A stretch of DNA of 64,000 bases from Urechis unicinctus. Its lineage: Eukaryota > Annelida > Polychaeta > Xenopneusta > Urechidae. A program made the translations under genes and the position numbers. This document shows positions 57,081 to 64,000 of this stretch, piece after piece; the first letter of the stretch is position 1, and each line of letters begins with the position of its first letter. Location of the stretch: assembly GCA_034190875.2 (NCBI GenBank), contig CM067344.1, positions 69,303,527 through 69,367,526 of the forward strand. The letters are read 5' to 3'. The notes beneath the pieces are model-generated. The model was not told the origin of the DNA and did not search any database. It was given only the letters and a program-made list of their open reading frames with translations.

Positions 57081-57589
57081 ATTATGTATATATGATTGTA
57101 CCCTCTCGACTAGCTACTACAGTGGAAATATGCTGTAAGCTTGGCCAATAAATGCACAAATGTTGATTGAATCGTCGACTTGGATTACCTTTTTTTTATT
57201 AATGTTTTTCATGATGGTTCAGGTTTGCATCATATTCACTAGAAAATACTTGAAAGCTTGAAAAGAGTGAATCTGTTTCATAATAGGTGATCGCGCGCCG
57301 CACATTCTCACAAGTACTGGACAAAAAAACTACTCTCTAGTTTGCTAAACTGAACGAATATTATGACCGCTGACGTGTCAACGTGATGGGTTGCAAGGCT
57401 GAGGCTAAGCACCTTAGTGTGCTACACATTCCTATCACAACCCGGTCTGCTATGATAAAAGTATTAGGTGATTGGCATATTGTAATCATACGCATATTAA
57501 GCGATTTTATGGAACACTTTTGTCACTGTGTGGTCAGATATATACTTGGTTTCAAAAGGCAATATCTTGTTATATGTTATGAATGTTCA

Positions 57590-57780
57590 ACCAACTGGAG
57601 GTGGGTTCGATCCCTATGTGCGATAGCCTTACTGGCAACTCATGACTCGGATGATGACAGTAAATGGTGGTCCCAGGTGTGTCTTTGTAGAACCTTCATT
57701 CGAGTTGCATGGGTTTGCAAGCCTTGCACGGGAAACCGTTTGCCGCCACATGGCCGTTTTAAAGTGCCTTTCGCAAGGTT
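57590..57780 (+). repeat. tRNA-derived SINE-like element, copy 2
   Basis: Contains a good B box (GGTTCGATCCC at about 57606), then CTGGCAACTCATGACTC and ACCTTCATTCGAGTTGCATGG, in the same order as the copy at 19540-19910. Its A box region is not clear. The frame 57383-57784 that spans it is not a gene. It lies immediately upstream of the decayed THAP-element gene. Confidence 0.45.
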
Positions 57781-57829
57781 ATAGGTACTTCGCTGAAACT
57801 AATTCATAACGTGATCAATTAACTCAAAC

Positions 57830-58740
57830 CGGTCCAATAACCGTCGCATCTGATCAGCAAAGGCTAAAAGTTCAAAAACAATTCAGCTCAAATTAGCGCG
57901 ATCGACGATCGCTACGGCAGCCATGATCTAGGTCAGACCCAGAGGTGTGACGTTTACTTGGTTCATTAAACCGAGGGATGTTTTGAGCAGGCAACGAAAG
58001 AGAAGAGCTTGGTTGGATACCACGTTGTAAGCTGGTCGTAAAGACAGATGCTGTACTCTTTTCGCGAAGGCCTCTGTTGTCAGGCAAGCAAGATAGGGTG
58101 GTGAGACAAGTGATCCTCTGCCATCCCAGGCCAGAAAAAGTATATCTGCATCGGTTGAAGGTATCCATAGTTTGATTAACCACTCCCCACAAGATGCTGG
58201 TCTTCTTCTACGCGGGCATGGTCGCCTGGAAAGTACTATTGTTATAATATAATTCGTTGCTTATTACAGTGCTCCTTCATTGTGGTGTTTGTATATACTG
58301 AATTAAGTTTGTTTACTTGTGGTTGCATGCCAAATAAATGTGGGTCACGTATGATTGGTTCATTGTATCACAGAGTAAGACTGGGTGCCCTCTACTACAA
58401 TGAAAATGGGGCAAGAGACCAGGCGGCAACAGAATCGAGGGATCCAGTCTTCAAGCTTAGATACCTCACGTTTAAGCTGGGACATGTTTTCACAAAAGTA
58501 GCAACAAAGGCAACATTTTATGAATATTTGGACATTAAACGATAACAAATTCCCTTACCATGGGGTTAAAAGGTTGTAAGCGACAGTCTGTGACTTGTCA
58601 GATTCCTGTTATGTTTCAGAATATGTGGAATGCCAGATGTCTGAATTCCCGCTGGTTTGCTATGAGCCAATCCTGCCCAAGACAGAAGCATCACCTCAAC
58701 TGAGCAATATCAGACAACTGACTTTTCCGCAAAGTAAGTG
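57830..58740 (+). pseudogene. Second, decayed copy of the THAP-element plus-strand gene (exons 2-5 only)
   Basis: Exon 4 equivalent at 58374-58522 reads RLGALYYNENGARDQAAT, LRYLTFKLGHVFTKV and TFYE. It has an AG acceptor in the same phase and exactly the 149-bp length of exon 4 in the copy at 8124-8272. Exon 3 equivalent ends at 58228 and reads SVEGIHSLINH, then, after a frameshift, HKMLVFFYAGMVA; its donor is GAAAGT instead of GTAAGT. The same frame has a TAG at 58094-58096. Exon 2 remnants near 57896-58022 read SHDLGQTQRC and AGNEREELGWIP. The exon 5 equivalent starts after AG at 58619 and reads EYVECQMSEF. No THAP exon is found. It cannot encode a working protein. Confidence 0.6.
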
Positions 58741-59870
58741 GGTGCAACATGCAGGTTTTGCATGCCCGGCATTTCATGTTGGTAGGCGCTGTTGTTGGAT
58801 GTTACGTGTGTTAAATACGTCACCACCAGATGCTTACATGCTAACGCAGGTCTGGTTATATTATTCATTCATCCCTCGGTGTGTGTGAATATTCTGCTGT
58901 TCTCCGATTCCATTTAGATGAATTTCACATGACATCCATCAATCATCTTCATGGCCTTCACTGTGCTAACATCGGTGTCAATCAGTTCAGTAACCATCAA
59001 CCTTCCCTTTCACAGAACACACCATCTCCATGCAGTTGAGTACATGGAAGCATTACTTGTGCAGGCAATGTCGTGATACATATAAATAACAGACTCTGGA
59101 GGTAATAGAGGGACTTGAAACACTTTCGAAACCATACCAACAGTCTAGTGAAAACGTTACATTTGTTTGATATATTTTGGACCGGAATACGCTTGTAGGT
59201 CATACAAATTGAAAAACTTTCTGTAAAATGGTGCGGTTTAATTATTCCCCTAATGAAGAATCCTCTGAACCCGATTAAGCCTTTCTTCCGATATATTATG
59301 ACCGCTTTGGATTGGTATTCTAAGAATCGATGCTATATATTGAACAATAATGTCACAGACAATGCGTAAGCTTATCTTATCAATATACCTTTTTAGTTCG
59401 TTCGAACATATTTTTTAAAAATGTATATGTGTATGTGTATGTGACGTGAATTTTCGAATTAGCAAGTACAAACATTGTGTCTGTGCAAGTTGAATGGTGT
59501 TTATCTTGTGAGGTTTATAAGGAGCCTCTTCAACTCCTTTGAAATAATGTAGCTCGCGGGAAAGCTTTACATCATCCAAATGTTTGATATTACACTGGAT
59601 CTGGGAAAGGCAATTTATCAGCACATAGATGATGTTAATCCCAATAGCTCCCCAATCACTAATACTTATTATTGACTTTAAATGGCTTATTGTGTTGCAA
59701 CTCGACGATTCTTGTAACAGTCACGCGTAAGACACGGGGAATGTCAGGTTACCAGTATGGATGGAGTACATATGCATTCGTGGTTATGACGCACTTTAGC
59801 GAACCTCGGATGTTAATGATAAAACTCCAACGCATCAAATAAGCAGCAATGGTTCTTGGGGAATGCGTGA
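58741..59870. other. Spacer, nothing recognised
   Basis: No ballast-domain exons were found on the minus strand opposite the decayed gene. Frames at 58997-59203 and 59415-59624 (minus) have no recognised domain. Confidence 0.4.
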
Positions 59871-62191
59871 TAATTTGATATTCATGAAGTCATTCGCTTC
59901 AAAGGTTATCGTGATAGAGATTACCACAAAAATTCGATAAAAGAATATTAATGAGGCCATAAAGCGGCGCAGTCAATGAGCTGAAACAACGCGGGAACAT
60001 CAAAGAAACGACAATAAAGAGCAAATCAGGATCACTGTGCTTAGTAAGCCCCAAACTCATACAATTCACGTGTATGAGTCTGTTATTTTGCTGTCGCGAT
60101 TATATGCCATTAGCTTTGGTGAGTCGATACATTCTATTCTGTAGAGAGTCGTATAGTTATTGTCCTTAATTACTTAGATAGAGAGCGCGCTGCTTGCATA
60201 AATAATCAACTGCTCTCAGCTGCATGTTCATTCATGTTGATGTTCGTCAGTTAGATACCAGCGTTATCAGCGTATCTGGCTAATCATAGGCCGAACATCA
60301 CACGACATACGCGTGCATTGGTACACCCCTACATCCACATATACACTATATACCAATATTATAATTGACATAAAATGATTATCTATCTTTGAACTTGTGT
60401 CAAAAACCTTACACGATTAATGATTGCAATGTCAGTGATTACATTCTTATTTACCAACAAAACATCGCTGGTTCATTAGCATCAATACCTGGACCAAAAA
60501 AAAGCCACATTGTCTCATTAGAAACAGTCAAGATGAATTGAGTTATATACCAAGAGCACATAACTACCGAACTTTATGCACTTACAGTGATGAAGTTATC
60601 TTTGATTTTATGTTGTCCTGAAATTATGGCATTGTTACGACTGCAAGATTAGCTGGTCTTGAAGAAACTCGCATATTATAAGTCCTTTTCCTGCATTGTC
60701 AAAGACTACGCCAGGATGTATTTAATCAACTCGAGGGCAGAATATTATGACCTCATTTGCTCTATTTAACTATGTGCAGATCATTAACCTGGCATTGGAA
60801 AGCATGCCTAATACTACCATTTGACATAAATATATATACCCTCTATACCGGATGGCTGGATGGTACTTGATTTCGTCGTCGTACAAATTCATACGAGATG
60901 TTTGGTCATTTCTTTCTCCAAAAACGGACTTGGTAAAGCAAACAAATCGTGAACCTTCAAATCTATGAAATACATGGCAGAATCATGGACAGGTGCGTTG
61001 GTAGAGACACATTTCACAGAAAGATCCCTAACAGAACAGATACAAACGGGAGAACTGTGCCAGATTACGCAAGCCGCCATTTGAAATGCATGACTGCACG
61101 CAAAATATGTCTCCATTCGAGTAATACATTTATATATGTTTGTGTTCAACCGAGTAGCATAAGAATCCTGATTATAAGTTATTATTCAGTTTCAGTCTTA
61201 GGCATTTTACTATACTCAGCAGATGCATTTGTGGACACCACGCCTTATTGTATGACTCGTGGCCATTGCCAAAACACTGACATAAATCTATGGCAGATTG
61301 GCCCGCCTTTGTATTACGTCCAGAGGCAAGTCCCTCTCACAGTGTGCATCTACTCCAATTTCACCCCAGCGCTTGTTGTAAGACACTTATTATTCATAGT
61401 TTTTATACTTTTTGTTTCCTTATCAAGGTTTTGCAATACGTTAAGTAAGTATCCGTTTTTACATGAGAAGTTCATTTAACATGATTTAGACAAGTGCCCT
61501 TTGATATGATGGCTCCCCTATTTATCGCCCAGCAATGGGACTTATCTGCTTGAGACACCAAGAGGTTGGTACACTTCTTACATGTCATGGACGAGAAAGA
61601 CATTGAACTTATCAATTAAGCTAATTAAGCTTGGCTGGCGTTGTACAAACAGGACGCTCACATTGAAAATCGACGTCGTCCAATATATGTTACACAAAGG
61701 TAATCAGGCTGCATTTAATGAAGACATTTTCCAGGAATACATGCCCGATTTATTCTCGTTTTCCACCATATATTCTTCTGTCGTACATGCTTGTACAATA
61801 TTTATTGCCAAAAACAGCCATTAATAGATCAACAATGATTTAACAAGACACTGCTCTCATTTCAAGCCGAATTAATTTAATAACAGATATTTGCGACCCT
61901 GGAATGCGATGCAAATAGCCAGCATTGGGTTACCCTTTGAAAAGTAAGACAGTGGATTAATCTTGAATTCCTTTGACAACATGCATAGTCTACACATGGA
62001 ACTGCCATATATCCTGGTCTTATCAATCACAGTTAGGTAAGGCTGAATATCCACGTGTGATATGCCGTGACAAGGTTAATCGTGAAAGCTCACAGGTCTT
62101 ACTGTGATCAAATGCAGCAAATGGGTGGCGCAGATAAGTATTGTCAGGCGTCGTGGAACATTTATATTAATTGCCACTTTATGCTAGGTTA

Positions 62192-62276
62192 CTGTTTCCA
62201 TGGTCACTGTATCCAAGGTCACTGAATCCATGGTTGCTGTATCCAATTAAGATGTAGTCATGGTCACTGTAACCAC
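62192..62276. repeat. Short degenerate 15-bp tandem
   Basis: Variants of CCATGGTCACTGTAT repeat about five times with substitutions and one longer spacer. It lies within duplication D2, right copy. Confidence 0.6.
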
Positions 62277-63232
62277 GGACTTTGTTTCTGTCGTCATAAC
62301 TCAAACATTTATCATTCGATGGTGGTATGACATTAATGTCAGTCATTAAGAGCGCATCATGAGATAACGTAAATCACATGGTAACACATGGCGTATAAAG
62401 AGAGCACCTTGATCACAACCCATGCCGTATGGTAGATGTCATCAGCCAGATCATATTAACCCAACTCACGGCTTTATCAGTAGATCAATATGATATGGCT
62501 GGCAACAAATCAAGGAACACATGTTATAGTAATGTACGACTGTTGACGTTGTGATTTACCTCCTCGAAATTGACTTCCTTTAGAAGGTCCTACAGAGCAG
62601 CGAACAGCAGCTGGAGCAATGGCGCGTTAGACGCGAGGGAAGCGTCCATGTATTCGTTGTCAGAACGAGTCCCCAGTCCGTGCTGCAACCAAGTGCACAT
62701 ATCCAACATTCGAGCAGTGGCTTTTAGACCTAACATGGGCTTTTCCGACACGTATTGATGTGTAAGAATGAACGGATACAGGATGTAGGTTCTACATGCG
62801 TGTCGTTGCACCGTCAGTTGGTATGGTCGGTGGATGTCACCGATGAAAAAACACATGAGGATTCCATTGCAGGTTCGGGTACCGTGTGCGTGCAATAATT
62901 CAGCTGTTATAGTATTACTGGGAAGCCATTCCAAAATAGCGGTGCAGAATTTGTTCTCGCATTCCAGTCTTTGCAGCACCAATCGTGACACAATACATGA
63001 TGTTAATATAAAATATGCCATTGAGACTGACTTAAATAAAACATGCATAGAAAATAATATGTGATTCTAAACAAGTAAATATGGGGATTCGCTCAGAGAA
63101 ATGGTTTGAATCGTTTGATTCCATCACAACTTTAATTGCTTACCTACTAAGCTCTCTCTAACTTTTTGTATGTCATTCTCCCATAAATCAAGGGTTTCTG
63201 GACAAGAATCTAACATACAACGAAATACAATT

Positions 63233-63421
63233 GTCACTCCAGTGTTGGACAAAGATTACTCTAATTTAGTGGACGACAACATTTTGGTTACCTCAGTGGA
63301 ACATAACTATGCGGTTACTTCAATGGTGGGCAAAGATGCGATCACTTCAGAGGAGGAGAAAGATTAGCTTACTTCAGTGGAGGAAAAAGATTACGTTACC
63401 TCAGTGACGGACAAAAACTCA
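63233..63421 (+). repeat. 27-bp degenerate tandem array, seven units
   Basis: Units align at 27 bases with consensus close to GTTACTTCAGTGGAGGACAA plus AGATTAC. On plus they encode nine-residue units such as VTSVEHNYA and VTSMVGKDA until a stop at 63365-63367. The period is a multiple of three, but the frame is closed, so a coding role is doubtful. Confidence 0.8.
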
Positions 63422-63452
63422 TGTTGCATTGGCATTAAGCGGATACTGATTA

Positions 63453-63497
63453 ATACATTCATGATAGCTAAGCAATACTTAGTCATCATGAATGTAT
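63453..63497. other. Perfect-arm inverted repeat (hairpin)
   Basis: ATACATTCATGAT (63453-63465) and ATCATGAATGTAT (63485-63497) are exact reverse complements. The 19 bases between them contain CTAAG/CTTAG, which add a second five-base stem around CAATA. It sits between the 27-bp and 33-bp arrays. Confidence 0.85.
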
Positions 63498-63572
63498 AGT
63501 AATGGATAAGAGGAACATTATTCCAAGCAGGTTAGGCACCCTTATTAGTCTCTGGACGACAGAGTCAGATAC

Positions 63573-64000
63573 CCTGACCAGTCACTGAACGATTGAATGA
63601 GACAACTAGATTGGTCACTGAAAGATGGAGTGAGACACCCTGACTGGTCACTGAAAGATGGAGTGAGACAACCTGACTAGTCACTGAAAGACGGAGTGAG
63701 ACACCCTGACAGGTCACTGAAAGATGGAGTGAGGCACCTTGACTGGTCACTGAAAGATGGAGTGAGACACCCTGACTGGTCACTGAAAGATGGAGTGAGG
63801 CACCTTGACTGGTCACTGAAAGATGGAGTGAGACACCCTGACTAGTCACTGAAAGATGGAGTGAGACACCCTGACTGGTCACTGAAAGATGACGTGAGAA
63901 ACCTTGACTTGTCACTGGACAATAGAGTGAGACACCCTGACTGGTTACTGACAGATGGAATGAGACACCCTGACTGGTCACTGAAAGATGGAGTGAGACA
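63573..64000. repeat. 33-bp minisatellite, about 13 units, runs off the window
   Basis: Unit GGTCACTGAAAGATGGAGTG then AGACACCCTGACT. The 33-base period keeps an open minus-strand frame (63981-63565) whose translation is the 11-residue unit VTSQGVSLHLS with substitutions. Units are closely similar, suggesting recent expansion. The open frame can be explained by the stop-free unit alone. Confidence 0.95.

Noticed and set aside
57383..57784. 133-residue plus-strand frame
   Set aside because: It runs through the SINE-like repeat, which explains its sequence, and it has no recognised domain.
57893..58192. 99-residue minus-strand frame
   Set aside because: It is antisense to the decayed exons 2-3 of the second element copy.
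58997..59203. Possible ballast-domain exon opposite the second gene copy
   Set aside because: The translation lacks the Cys pairs and the RWC...LG..IPSC pattern seen at 8518-8677.
62590..63048. 152-residue minus-strand open frame
   Set aside because: It lies in the duplicated island. The partner copy near 53 kb is broken by a stop and indels in the same frame, so a live gene is not supported.
63565..63981. 138-residue minus-strand frame of VTSQGVSLHLS repeats as a gene
   Set aside because: A stop-free 33-base unit keeps any array open, and there is no start context or flanking coding sequence inside the window.

Overview
The window looks like nuclear DNA from a large, AT-rich animal genome, most likely a marine invertebrate; a mollusc is possible but unproven. 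The signs are spliced exons with GT-AG introns, long (TA)n, (CA)n and (GA)n microsatellites, several minisatellites, a tRNA-derived SINE-like repeat, and two protein families (THAP and P2X7 ballast-like) that I know from animals. Most of the sequence is gene-poor and carries stops in all frames. No rRNA, confident tRNA, CRISPR array or bacterial gene was seen.

The clear coding content lies at about 6.6-9.1 kb. A five-exon plus-strand gene (6944-8528) encodes an N-terminal THAP zinc finger joined to a C-terminal block that I recognise from THAP-bearing, Kolobok-like transposase proteins. A minus-strand gene (9135 to 8518) encodes a domain like the cysteine-rich cytoplasmic ballast of P2X7. The two genes converge and their 3' coding ends overlap by 11 bp. 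I read this as the remains of a compact two-gene mobile element. Its plus-strand gene carries two compensating frameshifts across the THAP finger and has lost one splice donor. A second, more decayed copy of the plus-strand gene lies at about 57.8-58.7 kb, without the THAP exon and directly after a SINE-like repeat.

The rest of the layout is repeats. There is a ~430-bp degenerate duplication at 0.95-2.06 kb, a GC-rich palindromic repeat at 2.28-2.70 kb and a GA/TC/TA microsatellite at 4.79-5.24 kb. A 50-bp minisatellite lies at 20.46-21.55 kb and a 43-bp array at 23.12-23.41 kb. Two sets of old, diverged direct duplications follow: 27.98-34.0 kb against 35.8-39.6 kb, and 48.3-53.6 kb against 54.65-63.15 kb. 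Very long TA/CA/GT microsatellites sit at 27.5, 43.5-44.2, 48.6, 50.1-50.7 and 55.7-57.1 kb. A 49-bp array lies at 55.5 kb. The right edge holds a 27-bp array, a perfect-arm hairpin and a 33-bp array that runs off the window.

All family assignments come from reading translations against remembered family patterns. No database search was run. Repeat pairings were found by eye, so their boundaries are approximate.
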